Notes under the pieces: generated by a model | Seen by the model: only the letters and a program-made list of their open reading frames with translations | Databases searched by the model: none | Told to the model about the DNA's origin: nothing | Shown: positions 34,305 to 43,889 of the stretch, piece by piece | Layout of the letters: each line of letters begins with the position of its first letter | Position numbering within the stretch: the stretch's first letter is position 1 | Made by a program: the position numbers and the translations under genes | Assembly (NCBI GenBank): GCA_002692855.1 | Contig: NZMJ01000058.1 | Coordinates: 54,805-118,804, forward strand | Direction: 5' to 3' | Source of the DNA: Maricaulis sp. | Lineage (GTDB): Bacteria > Pseudomonadota > Alphaproteobacteria > Caulobacterales > Maricaulaceae | DNA length: 64,000 nt

Positions 34305-34946
34305 TTATCCCGGCAGGGGCACCAGGTTGGCACCCCGCAATCCGTTGACGATCATCTCGACCGCCAGTGCGGCGAGGATGATGCCCATGATCCGGATCGA
34401 CACGGTCCGGGCAGTCTGTGACACCATGCGGTCGAGCAGCGGCGCAACGAACAATGCGATGCCGACAATCGCCACCACGGTCAGAATGCCCGCGCCATAG
34501 GCGAGCATGCCCGGCAGCTGGTTGGCACTTTCCGAGAAGATTACCAGCGTCGACATGGTGCCCGGACCCACGATGATCGGGATCGTCAGCGGGTAGATGG
34601 CCGGGTCGTCGACGGCGTCCTGTTGGGCGCGCTCACCGGGTTGACCGGCGTGGCTGGGGTGGCGGGCACCAGAGATCATCGTCAGCGAGATCGTGAACAG
34701 CAGGATCCCGCCCGCAATCCGGAATGAATTGATGTCGATCGAGAACGCCGAGAGGATGGCGCGTCCGGCCACCGCAACAATCAGGCAGGTGACCAGCACC
34801 GCAATCGTTGCGCGGATCGCGACCGCCTGTCGCTGCTGGGTCGACCGGCCTTCTGTCAGCGACAGGAAGATCGGCATGTTGACCGGCGGGTTCAGGATCG
34901 CGAACAGGGCTGCGGTAAACCGCACATAGAAATCCAGATCAAACAT
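34305..34946 (-). CDS. MarC-family integral membrane protein
   Basis: A 213-residue protein with six predicted membrane helices and the MarC/UPF0056 pattern: an early FAILNPPVNMPIFLSLTEG and a second-half repeat YPLTIPIIVGPGTMSTLVIFSE. Despite the name, a role in multiple antibiotic resistance is not supported for the family; function is unknown. It lies just upstream of the PhzF-like gene. The start codon is an ATG at 34946, and the region shared with the divergent globin gene is short. Confidence 0.88.
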   Translation of the reverse strand: MFDLDFYVRFTAALFAILNPPVNMPIFLSLTEGRSTQQRQAVAIRATIAVLVTCLIVAVAGRAILSAFSIDINSFRIAGGILLFTISLTMISGARHPSHAGQPGERAQQDAVDDPAIYPLTIPIIVGPGTMSTLVIFSESANQLPGMLAYGAGILTVVAIVGIALFVAPLLDRMVSQTARTVSIRIMGIILAALAVEMIVNGLRGANLVPLPG

Positions 34947-35020
34947 GGTCCCCGCCAGGCAAATCAGGTGCGACGATCAGCACCTTGCCCCGATTGGCGC
35001 AGGCGCGCAAAGACTGATCC

Positions 35021-35443
35021 ATGAATTCTCCGCGAATTATATCAGACCGCCGGGGGCCGCTCGCCGAGGGGATCGACGAAGCGCTGATCGAGCGCGTCGT
35101 GCGTGGCTTTTACGACAAGGTCCGAGCCGACGACCTGATCGGCCCGGTCTTCGATTCCGTCGTCGAGGACTGGGAGCCCCACCTTCTCACGATGATGGAT
35201 TTCTGGTCATCGGTCCTGATGATGACCGGCCGCTATCACGGCCGGCCAATGCCCAAGCACATGCGCCTGCCCATCGGACGGGAACATTTCGTGCGCTGGC
35301 TGAGCCTGTTCGAGGCGACCGTTCGCGAAGAATGCGACGGTGAGGCCGCCGACCTGTTCGTCGACCGCGCCCACCGGATTGCCAACTCGCTTCTTCTGGG
35401 GCTCAGCTACTCGCCGTCTTCCCACGGGCCGAGCGGGCCGTAG
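35021..35443 (+). CDS. Group III truncated hemoglobin-like protein
   Basis: A 140-residue helical protein. VVRGFYDKVRADDLIGPVFDSVVEDWEPHLLTMMDFWSSVL matches the A-to-E helices of group III truncated globins, with RYHGRPMPKHMRLPIGREHFVRWLSLFEATV over the E-F helices. The proximal haem His is the one in REHF. Such globins bind O2 or NO; the physiological role is unknown. The last 37 bases overlap the end of the convergent thioredoxin-like gene, so the transcripts are antisense to each other there. Confidence 0.85.
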   Translation: MNSPRIISDRRGPLAEGIDEALIERVVRGFYDKVRADDLIGPVFDSVVEDWEPHLLTMMDFWSSVLMMTGRYHGRPMPKHMRLPIGREHFVRWLSLFEATVREECDGEAADLFVDRAHRIANSLLLGLSYSPSSHGPSGP

Positions 35444-36285
35444 CCCGGCAGGTCGAGTTCGATCACGGGTTCGCTCGCATCCCACTGCGCCGCAATTTCG
35501 GCGTCGAGCGCCCGGCCATCGGCAAACGTGATCAGGGCACTGCGCGCATCATCGCGTGCATCGGCCCGCAGCCGGTCCATGTCATTGCGCATCCGCCGGC
35601 GTTGGCGTTCGACATCATCCTCGATCCCGTGAAAGGTCTCGACCGCCTCGGTCGCGGCCTCGTCATTGCCGGCTCGCTCGAAATCCTCCGCCATGGTCGC
35701 GCGCAGCGTCTCGACCTCGCGGTAGGCGCGCATCAGCCGCGCGCCTTCACGCGCTTCCCAGTCGTCGATCTGCTCGATCAGTCCGGCATAGGTGGCGGTA
35801 TTTTCAACGAGCCCGGCCGAGCCCGGGCGGATCGAGGCAAAAGTGGTGAAATAGCTGACCGCATCCGATGTCGGCCGCGAATGGGCGTTTGCCCAGTCGT
35901 GGACGCTGTCGCCATTCACCAGCCCCATTTCGGGGTCGACGACCAGCACCGTCGGCGTGCCGTAGAAGACGGGCACCCCGTACTGCGCGGCGATATCCTG
36001 GTTTCGATGGCGCATGCCGACATCGACCCAGACCACCTCATAGTGCTCATTGAGAACAGGCTGCATCGCGTCACTGGCGAAATGCGCCGCCAGTCCGCGG
36101 CTGTCATGGCACCAGTTCGCGCCCATCACCAGGATCACCCGCTGGCCCTCCGCGGCAGCGCGCGTCAGTGCGGAGTCCACCTCGGCGCGGGCATCGACCG
36201 CGGCGTCGAACGGGCGCAAATCATCGTCGGCCAGGGCAGGCATACTCGTCAGCAGCAGGAAGAACGCGGTCAGAATGCGGGTCAT
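35407..36285 (-). CDS. Periplasmic thioredoxin-fold protein with CxxS active site
   Basis: A 292-residue protein with a signal peptide (cut near PALA-D). A thioredoxin-like domain (about 25-150) has VILVMGANWCHDSRG, so the active site is CHDS (C59-S62), with a cis-Pro region at YGTPTVLVVDPE. The C-terminal half is a long charged helical segment (about 160-260, EDDVERQRRRMRNDMDRLRADARDD), probably coiled coil. A single active-site cysteine suggests a monothiol, isomerase-like or binding role, not a reductant. Its 3' end overlaps the globin gene. Confidence 0.78.
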   Translation of the reverse strand: MTRILTAFFLLLTSMPALADDDLRPFDAAVDARAEVDSALTRAAAEGQRVILVMGANWCHDSRGLAAHFASDAMQPVLNEHYEVVWVDVGMRHRNQDIAAQYGVPVFYGTPTVLVVDPEMGLVNGDSVHDWANAHSRPTSDAVSYFTTFASIRPGSAGLVENTATYAGLIEQIDDWEAREGARLMRAYREVETLRATMAEDFERAGNDEAATEAVETFHGIEDDVERQRRRMRNDMDRLRADARDDARSALITFADGRALDAEIAAQWDASEPVIELDLPGYGPLGPWEDGE

Positions 36286-36430
36286 GTCAGGGTCCGTCTG
36301 TTGCCGGGTGAGGCGGGTCCGGTCACCTTATCGGGCGGCCGGGGGGCTTCGCAAACCCTAACCGGGAACGAAGCGTGTGCCCTCGGGGTTATGCAGTCAG
36401 GCAGCCGCAACCGGTCAGGGGAGAAGTCAC

Positions 36431-37333
36431 ATGGTGCAATGGCGCGGACGGCGGTCGAGCCGCAATGTTCTGGACCGGCGTGCAACCCGCTATCGCGGCG
36501 GCGGAGCCGGCTTTGCCCTTCTGCCATTGGCGTTGCGCTTTCTCGGCTGGAAAGGAGCGTTGCTGCTGGCGATTGGCGTCGTCCTGTTCCTGGTCTTCTC
36601 CGGCGGGGGTTTGCAGAACGCGCTCGGCATCCTGCTGGGCGGCCAGTCGCAGCCGGTGGCCGTTGAAGGCGAGGTGCCCGAAGGCACCGAGGAGGCTGCG
36701 CAGTTCGCCGGCGTGATCCTGGCCGATACCGAAGAAGTCTGGACGGCAGTGTTCGAAGAAAATGGCGGCACCTATCGCGAGCCCACCCTGGTGCTGTTTT
36801 CCGACGCGGCGCCTTCGGGGTGCGGCTTTGCCTCGTCAGCCGTCGGACCGTTTTACTGCCCGCTCGATCAGCGCCTCTATATCGATGTGCGTTTCTATGA
36901 CGAGCTGGCCCGGATGGGCGCAGGCGAGGGCGATTTTGCACAGGCCTATGTGCTCGCCCACGAGGTCGGACACCATGTCCAGCATCTGCTGGGCGTGCTC
37001 GACCGCGCCGATTCGCTTCAGAACAGCGCCGGCAATCAGGCCGCAGCGAACGAGGTTCAGGTCCGCGTCGAACTGATGGCTGACTGCTTTGCAGGACTGT
37101 GGACCGCCCGCGCACACCAGCGATATGACCTTCTGGAAGATGGAGACATCGACGAAGGGCTGCGAGCGGCAGCCGCAGTCGGCGACGACACTATCCAGCA
37201 GCGCGCACGCGGCCGCGTCGTACCCGACAGTTTCACGCACGGCTCCGCAGAGCAGCGCCAGCGCTGGTTCATGCGCGGCTTCCAGTCACCTGACATTGCC
37301 AGCTGCGACACGTTCAGCGCCGCTGAACTCTAG
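36431..37333 (+). CDS. Neutral zinc metallopeptidase (YpfJ/DUF2342-adjacent family)
   Basis: A 300-residue membrane-anchored peptidase. The N-terminus (VQWRGRRSSRNVLDRR) is typical of the YpfJ/neutral-zinc-metallopeptidase family, and one membrane helix spans about 40-58. The domain then carries the zinc motif HEVGHH (177-182) and a downstream MADCFAGLWTARA that supplies the third ligand. FYCPLDQRLYIDVRFYDEL is also conserved. The substrate is unknown. The start is the ATG at 36431. It is divergent from the thioredoxin-like gene. Confidence 0.88.
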   Translation: MVQWRGRRSSRNVLDRRATRYRGGGAGFALLPLALRFLGWKGALLLAIGVVLFLVFSGGGLQNALGILLGGQSQPVAVEGEVPEGTEEAAQFAGVILADTEEVWTAVFEENGGTYREPTLVLFSDAAPSGCGFASSAVGPFYCPLDQRLYIDVRFYDELARMGAGEGDFAQAYVLAHEVGHHVQHLLGVLDRADSLQNSAGNQAAANEVQVRVELMADCFAGLWTARAHQRYDLLEDGDIDEGLRAAAAVGDDTIQQRARGRVVPDSFTHGSAEQRQRWFMRGFQSPDIASCDTFSAAEL

Positions 37334-37349
37334 AATTGATGGGGTGTGG

Positions 37350-37694
37350 TCAGATGACCCGCCGGGCAACCTGGTGGGTATCGCTGTCAACCAGCACGAC
37401 CGCCTCGCCGACCTTGGCGTAGAAGAAGCCGTAGGGGGCCGTTTCAAGCCCGTGGCGGGCCGGCTCGCGGATGACGCGGAAATCGTCTCCGAGGACGTCA
37501 CCCTCAGACAGGGCAGGCGCGCCGGCAGGAAGTTCGAGCTCGACGGTGATTGACGGGTCGACGGCCGTGTTTCCGGTGCAGAGATTCGTGACCGCGCTGC
37601 ACTGGTCCGGGTTGGCCCCGGCCGGTGTCAGGGCAGAAAGACACACCGCCCCGAAGGCGAACGCACCTGCTGCCATTCCCAATCGCGCAATCAT
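37350..37694 (-). CDS. Small secreted protein of unknown function
   Basis: A 114-residue protein with a signal peptide (LGMAAGAFAFGAVCLSALTPAGA-N). The mature part has a cysteine pair (DQCSAVTNLCTGN) and a C-terminal FYAKVGEAVVLVDSDTHQVARRVI, a pattern also seen at the end of RcnB- and DUF1236-type proteins. The family cannot be named with confidence. The ATG at 37694 gives a proper signal peptide. The gene converges on the YpfJ-type peptidase gene with 16 bases between stops. Confidence 0.6.
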   Translation of the reverse strand: MIARLGMAAGAFAFGAVCLSALTPAGANPDQCSAVTNLCTGNTAVDPSITVELELPAGAPALSEGDVLGDDFRVIREPARHGLETAPYGFFYAKVGEAVVLVDSDTHQVARRVI

Positions 37695-37781
37695 CACAAA
37701 ACTCGCCTTCTCGTCTTTATTCCGTTCTCGGATAGAACGCGCCAACACCCCATCGGGTTCGACCGGTGATGCAGGCCAATG

Positions 37782-37809
37782 AAAAAGGGCGCCCCATTCG
37801 GAGCGCCCT
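37782..37809 (-). terminator. Rho-independent terminator of the csbD-like gene
   Basis: Read on the minus strand, GGGCGC-N10-GCGCCC is followed directly by TTTTT (positions 37786-37782). It lies 27 bases after the stop of the CsbD-like gene. Confidence 0.8.
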
Positions 37810-37835
37810 GATTCGGCACGTGCGGCCAGGATCGG

Positions 37836-37991
37836 CTACTTCTTCTTGCCGAGGTCCTTCTGGACCTTGCCGACGCCCTGTTGAACCTTGCCTTGCGCTT
37901 CGCGCATCTTGTCGCCGGTCAGCTTGCCTTCGGCTTCCTTCAGCTTGCCTTTGGCGTCGTTTGCGGCGCCCTTTTTCTTCAGATCACCCAT
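37836..37991 (-). CDS. CsbD-family stress protein
   Basis: A 51-residue lysine- and glutamate-rich protein. KKKGAANDAKGKLKEAEGKLTGD and the repeat-like EAQGKVQQGVGKVQKDL are the CsbD signature, a small predicted helical protein often induced by stress. The ATG at 37991 has AGGAG seven bases upstream, which decides the start; a second ATG six bases earlier overlaps the Shine-Dalgarno. Its function is not known at molecular level. It has its own terminator at 37782-37809. Confidence 0.85.
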   Translation of the reverse strand: MGDLKKKGAANDAKGKLKEAEGKLTGDKMREAQGKVQQGVGKVQKDLGKKK

Positions 37992-38100
37992 GACCATTCT
38001 CCTGATGTGAAAACCATCGGGCACGAACTGCCCGCCCTTTATCAACAAGGCAGATGGCACGCCGGTTCCCGGAGATGAGCGAAATTGTGGAGGCGCGGGA

Positions 38101-40626
38101 TCAGGACCCGAAACGCTCCAGCAGGCGCTCGATATAATCGATCTCGTCCTGGGGCCGACCCTGTTCGGCGGCGCGTTCGCGCAATTGTTCCAGGATGCGG
38201 CGCGCGCGCTGGCGGGCGCCCTCGTCGGGAATGTCGACACCGGTCCCGGACGAGAATGATCCGCTTCCGGGGCGACCGAGCGGATCGCGCTCGCCTTCTT
38301 CGCCCTCGGCGCCACCCTCGTTCTCGGCCATCCGGTCGAGCATCTCCTGGGCGATGTTTTCGGCGCCTTCGCGCAAGGCCTGCAGGGCCTGATTCTGTGC
38401 ATCGAGAGCGGCCTGCGCATTGCCCTGCTCGAGCGCTTCCTGCGCCTGGCGCATCGCTTCTTGCGCACCGGCCAGCGAGTCGCTGGTTTCGGCACCCGGG
38501 AAGCCCTGCGCAATCGCGGCCAGTTCCTCGGCCAGGCGGCCTTGCTGCTGAGCGAGGGATTGCGCCTGACCCGAACCGCTCTGGCTTTCACCGCCCGGCT
38601 GCGGAGTCCCTGAGCCCTGCCCCTGCTGCGGCGGGCCCTCGGAGTTGCCCGGCATGCCCTGATTGGGTTCGGTCATGCCGAACGTCTGATCCTGCAGTTC
38701 ACGCTGCTCGCCGATCACGTCGCCGAGTTCCTCCAGCGCCTCGCGCATGGCCTCGGTCAGGGCATCATCGCCTTCGCCCTGCCCGCCCTGCGCCATCTGC
38801 ATCTGCAAATTGCGCAGCAACTCACCGAGCGTCTGCAGCGCACGGCGCGCATCTGCGGTGTCGCCCAGCTCCGCCGCTTCGCGCAAGGCGTTCAGGAGCT
38901 CCATCAACCCGGCCGTGTCCAGCCCGCCTTCGCCGCCCCCGCCATCGGCCATCTCGCCGCTCTCGGCCGCCTCGCGCGCCAGGGCAGCGAGATAGTTTTC
39001 CATCGCCTGCTCGTAGGCCTCGAACAGCGGAGCCAGCTCGCTCTCGTCGGCCCCGCGCGCCAGCGCTTCCATCAGTGCACGTTCGGCGGCACGAAGGGCT
39101 GCTTCCGCGTCCGCGAGTGAGCCGAGTTCGGCGCGCAGCGCGATTTCCCAGAGATTGGCTTCGACCGGCCCGATCTCGTCGCTTTCCCGCGCCCGGCGGA
39201 TCCCGTGCAGTGTCCGGCGCAGTCCCAGATAGACGATCGGATCCTCGAAGAAATACTCCGGCGCGTCCGTGATCGCGTCGAGTGAGTTGGCAACGTGTTG
39301 CAGGCCTTCGGGCGCCCGTTCGATACTGCGTTCGGGATCGTCAGCCACGAAGTTCGGCCCGGTGGGCACGTCTCCGGCGAGGATGAAAGGCCGCTCGGGC
39401 AGGTCTTCATAGTCACCGCGTGCGCGCATCACCGCGCGCCGCTGTTCGGCAACCGAGCGCGCCAGCGCATTGAGAAAAATGCGTTCCGGCAATGTCAGAT
39501 TGATGGCGGGCGAGCGTCCGGTATTGCCCGCTGCATCGGTCGCGGTGACACGCAGTTCGACGCGGCTGCCGGCCAGCGCATGCTGGCCGGTATCGACGAT
39601 GGCGCGCATGCCATCCTCGGTCTCGGCGGTCGCGGCGGGCTGAATGTCGATGGACGACCAGTCATCGTCTGATCCGCGCTCGCGAAATTCGGTGGTGTAG
39701 CTGACCGCCCCGTAATCGTCCTCGGCGCTGAAATGCAGGGCCAGTTCGCCGACTGCGCGGGCTTCGGGCGCATCGGTCATGCGGACAATTGGCGCCGTGT
39801 CCGGCGTGATGGTGATCCGCCAGGACTGACGCTGCCCCCCTGCGCGCAGCTCCGGCACGGCATTCTCGGTCAGGACGATACGGCTTTCCCAGACGCCGTC
39901 GCCGATGCGCCGGTTCTCGCCCCGCGCCCGGTCGAGCCGAAGGGAGGGCTCGCGCCCGACGCCGGCGGTCCGGACGATCAGGGTCGACCCTTGCGGCGCT
40001 TCGATGGTGCGGGAGTCTTCGCGGATGATGACGGGGGCACGGCCGGTATAGGCGGGAGGATCGAGCCACGTATCCACCGTCAGGTTACCGTTCACGCGGT
40101 AAATCGGCCGCAGCCCGAACGCCTCGCCCAGCCGGCCGGCTGCAAATTCGCCCGCCACCCCGACGCTGATCACGAGGAACACGATCACCGCGGCGCGCGC
40201 GCCCCAGGGATCGAGACGCGCCCAGGCCGCCTTCGGTCTTCGCGCCGAGGCTCCTGACAATCGCGCTGCCATGCGTTCGCGGTGGGTGCGCCACAATTCA
40301 GCAGAAACCGCGTCACGGTCAGCGGGGATGTCGATAAGCGCTTCGTGCGGGCGCGCCGTGATTCCCGAATCTTCTTCGATCCGGCGCGCAGCCGCTTCCC
40401 GGTCAGGTGTGACAAAGTCCCGCGAGGCGCGCCATGAAACGAAACCGGCCCCGGCCAGCAGGCTCAGTGCCGCCAGCGCCCGCCACGGATCACCCAGCGC
40501 ATCCCACAGGCCAAACAGGGACAGGCCCGTATAGATGCCAAGCGCCAGCGCCACCGGCCAGACGACCGGCGCGGCACGCTCCCACCAGAGCGCGGCATAA
40601 GCCTTGAAAAGGGCAAAGCGCTTCAT
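38101..40626 (-). CDS. TIGR02302/DUF4175 family membrane protein
   Basis: An 841-residue protein from the ATG at 40626. The family is restricted mostly to alphaproteobacteria and uncharacterised. It has three hydrophobic helices near the start (about 20-40, 50-68 and 147-165), a large beta-rich exported domain (about 185-400; VDTWLDPPAYTGRAP and HFSAEDDYG), a helical part (about 420-620), and a low-complexity Gln/Gly/Glu-rich region (GMPGNSEGPPQQGQGSGTPQ) before a charged helical tail. In many relatives it follows lysA; here it follows the lptM-like gene directly. Confidence 0.88.
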   Translation of the reverse strand: MKRFALFKAYAALWWERAAPVVWPVALALGIYTGLSLFGLWDALGDPWRALAALSLLAGAGFVSWRASRDFVTPDREAAARRIEEDSGITARPHEALIDIPADRDAVSAELWRTHRERMAARLSGASARRPKAAWARLDPWGARAAVIVFLVISVGVAGEFAAGRLGEAFGLRPIYRVNGNLTVDTWLDPPAYTGRAPVIIREDSRTIEAPQGSTLIVRTAGVGREPSLRLDRARGENRRIGDGVWESRIVLTENAVPELRAGGQRQSWRITITPDTAPIVRMTDAPEARAVGELALHFSAEDDYGAVSYTTEFRERGSDDDWSSIDIQPAATAETEDGMRAIVDTGQHALAGSRVELRVTATDAAGNTGRSPAINLTLPERIFLNALARSVAEQRRAVMRARGDYEDLPERPFILAGDVPTGPNFVADDPERSIERAPEGLQHVANSLDAITDAPEYFFEDPIVYLGLRRTLHGIRRARESDEIGPVEANLWEIALRAELGSLADAEAALRAAERALMEALARGADESELAPLFEAYEQAMENYLAALAREAAESGEMADGGGGEGGLDTAGLMELLNALREAAELGDTADARRALQTLGELLRNLQMQMAQGGQGEGDDALTEAMREALEELGDVIGEQRELQDQTFGMTEPNQGMPGNSEGPPQQGQGSGTPQPGGESQSGSGQAQSLAQQQGRLAEELAAIAQGFPGAETSDSLAGAQEAMRQAQEALEQGNAQAALDAQNQALQALREGAENIAQEMLDRMAENEGGAEGEEGERDPLGRPGSGSFSSGTGVDIPDEGARQRARRILEQLRERAAEQGRPQDEIDYIERLLERFGS

Positions 40627-40693
40627 CGCTGCGCAGGCTAGCACGCCCCGGCGAGGCGGAAAGCCGCGGAGTCATTACACTTTGGTGAGTCGA

Positions 40694-40828
40694 TCAGCCG
40701 ATCTCGACGATCATCGAAGACCCGCCCAGCCACATCGGCGGGGGCCGGTCGAGGTCTCCGCGCAGGCCGCAGCCGGTGAGAACCAGAGCGCCAAGTGCAA
40801 TCAGGCCGAGGGTCAGGCGTTTTTTCAC
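40694..40828 (-). CDS. lptM: LptM/YifL-like small lipoprotein
   Basis: A 44-residue lipoprotein missed by length cut-offs. It starts at GTG 40828, which overlaps the argH stop (GTGA), and reads [21 protein letters not shown], then [12 protein letters not shown]. The lipobox is LTGC. The GLRGDL-x-P motif is the LptM (YifL) mark; LptM helps LptD mature with correct disulfides in E. coli. The place after argH is the usual one in alphaproteobacteria. Confidence 0.88.
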   Translation of the reverse strand: MKKRLTLGLIALGALVLTGCGLRGDLDRPPPMWLGGSSMIVEIG

Positions 40829-42270
40829 GTGCTCGCTCCATCGAGGCGGGTGCGCCAGCGCGCCACCTGTTCCTTAACCCGGACCGGGGCGGTTCCGCCA
40901 TAGCTGGTCCGGCTTTCCATCGACGCGCGCGCCGACAGGACTGAAAAAACGTCGTCGCGAATGTCGGCATCGACGCTGCGAAAGTCTTCCAGGCTCAGCC
41001 CTGACAGCGGGACGCCCCGTGATTCGGCCAGCTTCACCGCCGTTCCGGCGATGTGGTGTGCGCTGCGGAACGGCTTGCCCAGCTTGCGGACGACATAATC
41101 GGCCAAGTCGGTTGCGTCGGAATACGCTTCGCCGGCCGCTTCGGCCATGGCGTCCGTGTTGAATGTGAGGTCACCGGCCATGCCGGTCATGGCTGCCAGG
41201 CACAGTTCCAGGTCATCGAGCGCCCGGAAGACCGGCGCCTTGTCCTCCTGCAAATCCTTGGAATAGGCGAGGGGCAATCCCTTCACCACGATCAGCAACT
41301 GGGTCAGCGAACCGATGATGCTGCCCGGCTTGGCGCGCACCAGTTCGGCGGCATCGGGATTGCGTTTTTGGGGCATGATCGACGACCCGGTGGACCAGGC
41401 ATCGGACAGGGTCGCGAATCCGAAGCGACGCGAGGACCAAAGGACAATCTCCTCGGCGAAACGCGACAAATGGGTTGCAGCAATCGCGGCCGCGCTCAGC
41501 ACTTCCAGTGCGAAATCCCGCGATGACACCGCATCGAGACTGTTCGCCATTGGGCGGTCGAAGCCCAGGGCCGCTGCCGTGCGTTCGCGGTCGAGCGGGA
41601 AGGCGGTCCCGGCCAGGGCTGCCGCGCCGAGCGGACTCTGGTTCAGCCGCTTGCGGGCATCGGCAAAACGGCCGCGATCACGCTCGGCGGCTTCCACCCA
41701 GCACAAAAGGTGATGCCCGAGGCTGACCGGCTGGGCGGTCTGCAGATGGGTGAAGCCGGGCATGACCGTATCGGCATGGGCTTCGGCCTGCGCGACCAGT
41801 GCAGACTGATAGGCGGCCAGTGCGGCATCGATGCGGTCGCACGCGCCGCGCAGCCACAGGCGGAAGTCGGTCGCCACCTGGTCATTGCGTGAGCGGGCCG
41901 TGTGCAGGCGACCGGCCGGCTCGCCGATAATCTCCTTCAGCCGCGCTTCCACATTCATGTGGACGTCTTCCAGGGCGGCGGACCATGTCATTGTCCCGGC
42001 GCGGATCTCGTCGCGCACCTGTTCCAGCCCGCGTCGGATCGCCGCTGCGTCCTCGCTTGAAATAATACCCTGGGCGGACAACATCTCTGCATGGGCGAGC
42101 GAACCGGCAATGTCCTGTTCGGCCAGCCGCTTGTCCGTGTCGATGGAGGCGTTGATCGCTTCCATGACGGCAGACGGTCCGGCTTCGAACCGGCCGCCCC
42201 AGAGGGAATTGGCCTTGGGCGCATTCGCATCCGGGGAATTGGAATTGCGGGAGTCGTCCTGGCCGGTCAT
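40825..42270 (-). CDS. argH: Argininosuccinate lyase
   Basis: A 481-residue enzyme of the fumarase/aspartase superfamily. It makes arginine and fumarate from argininosuccinate, the last step of arginine synthesis. [21 protein letters not shown] near the start, [32 protein letters not shown] and the signature [16 protein letters not shown] are all present. A polar Asn/Ser/Asp-rich extension of about 20 residues precedes the usual start. The lptM start overlaps its stop. It is divergent from a TlpA-like gene only 36 bases away. Confidence 0.96.
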   Translation of the reverse strand: MTGQDDSRNSNSPDANAPKANSLWGGRFEAGPSAVMEAINASIDTDKRLAEQDIAGSLAHAEMLSAQGIISSEDAAAIRRGLEQVRDEIRAGTMTWSAALEDVHMNVEARLKEIIGEPAGRLHTARSRNDQVATDFRLWLRGACDRIDAALAAYQSALVAQAEAHADTVMPGFTHLQTAQPVSLGHHLLCWVEAAERDRGRFADARKRLNQSPLGAAALAGTAFPLDRERTAAALGFDRPMANSLDAVSSRDFALEVLSAAAIAATHLSRFAEEIVLWSSRRFGFATLSDAWSTGSSIMPQKRNPDAAELVRAKPGSIIGSLTQLLIVVKGLPLAYSKDLQEDKAPVFRALDDLELCLAAMTGMAGDLTFNTDAMAEAAGEAYSDATDLADYVVRKLGKPFRSAHHIAGTAVKLAESRGVPLSGLSLEDFRSVDADIRDDVFSVLSARASMESRTSYGGTAPVRVKEQVARWRTRLDGAST

Positions 42271-42306
42271 GCTTCGGCTCCTGCGAAGAGGGAGGGCAAT
42301 CGCCCG

Positions 42307-42891
42307 ATGAGAATGTCACCGCTCAAGGCCGGGCTGATCGCCCTGCCGGTCATCGGAATTGGCCTGTTCCTATACGTGGTTTTCGCCGCGATGGACAATC
42401 CGCAGCACGGCGCTTTTACCGACTATGCGCGTGGCGAGATGAGCCAGCTCCAGTTTCTCGACAATCCCCCCGCGCGTTCAGCCACCCCCTTTGTTGATGG
42501 CGAAGGGGAAACGCACCGCCTGTCCGATTTTGACGGGCAGGTCGTGTTGCTGAATCTCTGGGCGACATGGTGCGCGCCCTGCGTCGTGGAGATGCCGATG
42601 CTCGACGCGCTGCAACAGGAATTTGGCGGCGAGGATTTCCAGGTGGTCACGATCAGCCTGGATCGCTCGATCGAGGAGCCGCGCGAATTCTACGCCGACA
42701 ACGGTCTGACCCATCTGCCGCTTTTCCACGAGAATACCTTTGCCATCGCAACCGAGGCGCAGGCGCGGGGCCTGCCCATGACCATTCTCTACAACCGCCG
42801 GGGCATGGAGATTGCCCGCATGCCGCGCGATGCCGACTGGTCCAGCGACGAGGCGCGCGCCCTGATCCGCGCCGCGATAGCGCGGGAATGA
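42307..42891 (+). CDS. TlpA/DsbE-like membrane-anchored thioredoxin
   Basis: A 194-residue protein with one N-terminal anchor (about 8-28) and a periplasmic thioredoxin domain. The active site WCAPC lies at 88-92 in [17 protein letters not shown], and [12 protein letters not shown] has the cis-Pro. TlpA-type reductases keep periplasmic cysteines reduced, for example for cytochrome assembly. Placement next to argH and divergent from it is common in alphaproteobacteria. The ATG at 42307 is used (an internal ATG at 42313 is possible). A strong terminator follows. Confidence 0.9.
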   Translation: MRMSPLKAGLIALPVIGIGLFLYVVFAAMDNPQHGAFTDYARGEMSQLQFLDNPPARSATPFVDGEGETHRLSDFDGQVVLLNLWATWCAPCVVEMPMLDALQQEFGGEDFQVVTISLDRSIEEPREFYADNGLTHLPLFHENTFAIATEAQARGLPMTILYNRRGMEIARMPRDADWSSDEARALIRAAIARE

Positions 42892-42892
42892 A

Positions 42893-42922
42893 AAAAGCCC
42901 CGGCATTGCTGCCGGGGCTTTT
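42893..42922. terminator. Bidirectional Rho-independent terminator
   Basis: AAAAGCCCCGGC-attgct-GCCGGGGCTTTT is a perfect 12-base stem with A- and T-runs at the two ends. It serves both the TlpA-like gene (plus) and the convergent etfA gene (minus, stop at 42947). Confidence 0.93.
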
Positions 42923-42946
42923 CCATTCCAACGAGGTTGATGGCGG

Positions 42947-43888
42947 TCAGTAACCGGCCTTCGTCAGCTCTTCGTCGAGTTCCGGCAGCGCCTTGAACAA
43001 ATCTGCCACCAGGCCGTAGTCGGCGACCGAGAAGATCGGCGCTTCCTCGTCCTTGTTGATCGCGACGATCACCTTGGAGTCCTTCATGCCCGCGAGGTGC
43101 TGGATCGCGCCGGAAATGCCGACGGCGATGTAAAGCTCCGGGGCGACGACCTTGCCGGTCTGGCCGACCTGGTAGTCATTCGGCACGAAGCCGGCATCGA
43201 CCGCAGCGCGCGAGGCGCCAACGGCGGCGTTCAGCTTGTCGGCGATCTTGTCGAGCAGGTGGAAATTGTCGCCCGACGCCATGCCGCGCCCGCCGGAGAT
43301 GACGATTTTCGCAGCCGTCAGTTCCGGGCGGTCGGACTTGGCGAGTTCTTCCGAGACGAAGTTCGCCTTGAACGGACCGGAGGCCGCATCAATCGTCTCG
43401 ACCGAGGCCGAGCCGCCGTCGCCGGCCTTCTCGAACGTCGTGCCGCGCACGGTGATGACCTTCTTCGCGTCGGTCGACTTCACCGTCATCATCGCATTGC
43501 CCGCATAGATCGGGCGCACGAAGGTGTCGGCGCTTTCCACGGCGGTGATGTCCGAGATCTGCATCACGTCGAGCTTGGCCGCGACGCGGGGCATGAAGTT
43601 CTTTCCCGTCGTGGTGGCCGGCGAAAGGATGGCGTCATAGCCATCAGCCAGCGACAGGACCAGCGCAGCCAGCGCTTCAGCGACCGGATGCTCGAGGTCA
43701 CCGCTGTCGGCGTGCAGCACCTTGCGTACGCCATCCAGTTTCGCGGCGGCTTCGGCGACGCTGCCTGCGCCGCTGCCGGCAACCAGGACGTCGATGTCGC
43801 CGCCAATCTTCGAGGCAGCCGTCACCGTCGCGCGGGTCGCGTCATGCAGGCTCTTGTTGTCGTGTTCGGCGATAACCAGAACGGCCAT
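42947..43888 (-). CDS. etfA: Electron transfer flavoprotein alpha subunit
   Basis: A 313-residue ETF alpha chain. The C-terminal FAD domain has [69 protein letters not shown] and [11 protein letters not shown], all family marks. With EtfB it passes electrons from acyl-CoA and other dehydrogenases to ETF:quinone oxidoreductase. The gene starts one base after the etfB stop on the same strand and ends at a bidirectional terminator. Confidence 0.96.
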   Translation of the reverse strand: MAVLVIAEHDNKSLHDATRATVTAASKIGGDIDVLVAGSGAGSVAEAAAKLDGVRKVLHADSGDLEHPVAEALAALVLSLADGYDAILSPATTTGKNFMPRVAAKLDVMQISDITAVESADTFVRPIYAGNAMMTVKSTDAKKVITVRGTTFEKAGDGGSASVETIDAASGPFKANFVSEELAKSDRPELTAAKIVISGGRGMASGDNFHLLDKIADKLNAAVGASRAAVDAGFVPNDYQVGQTGKVVAPELYIAVGISGAIQHLAGMKDSKVIVAINKDEEAPIFSVADYGLVADLFKALPELDEELTKAGY

Positions 43889-43889
43889 G

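Noticed and set aside
38085..39272. 395-codon plus-strand open frame
   Set aside because: It is antisense to the TIGR02302 gene and dominated by Arg, Pro and Ala.
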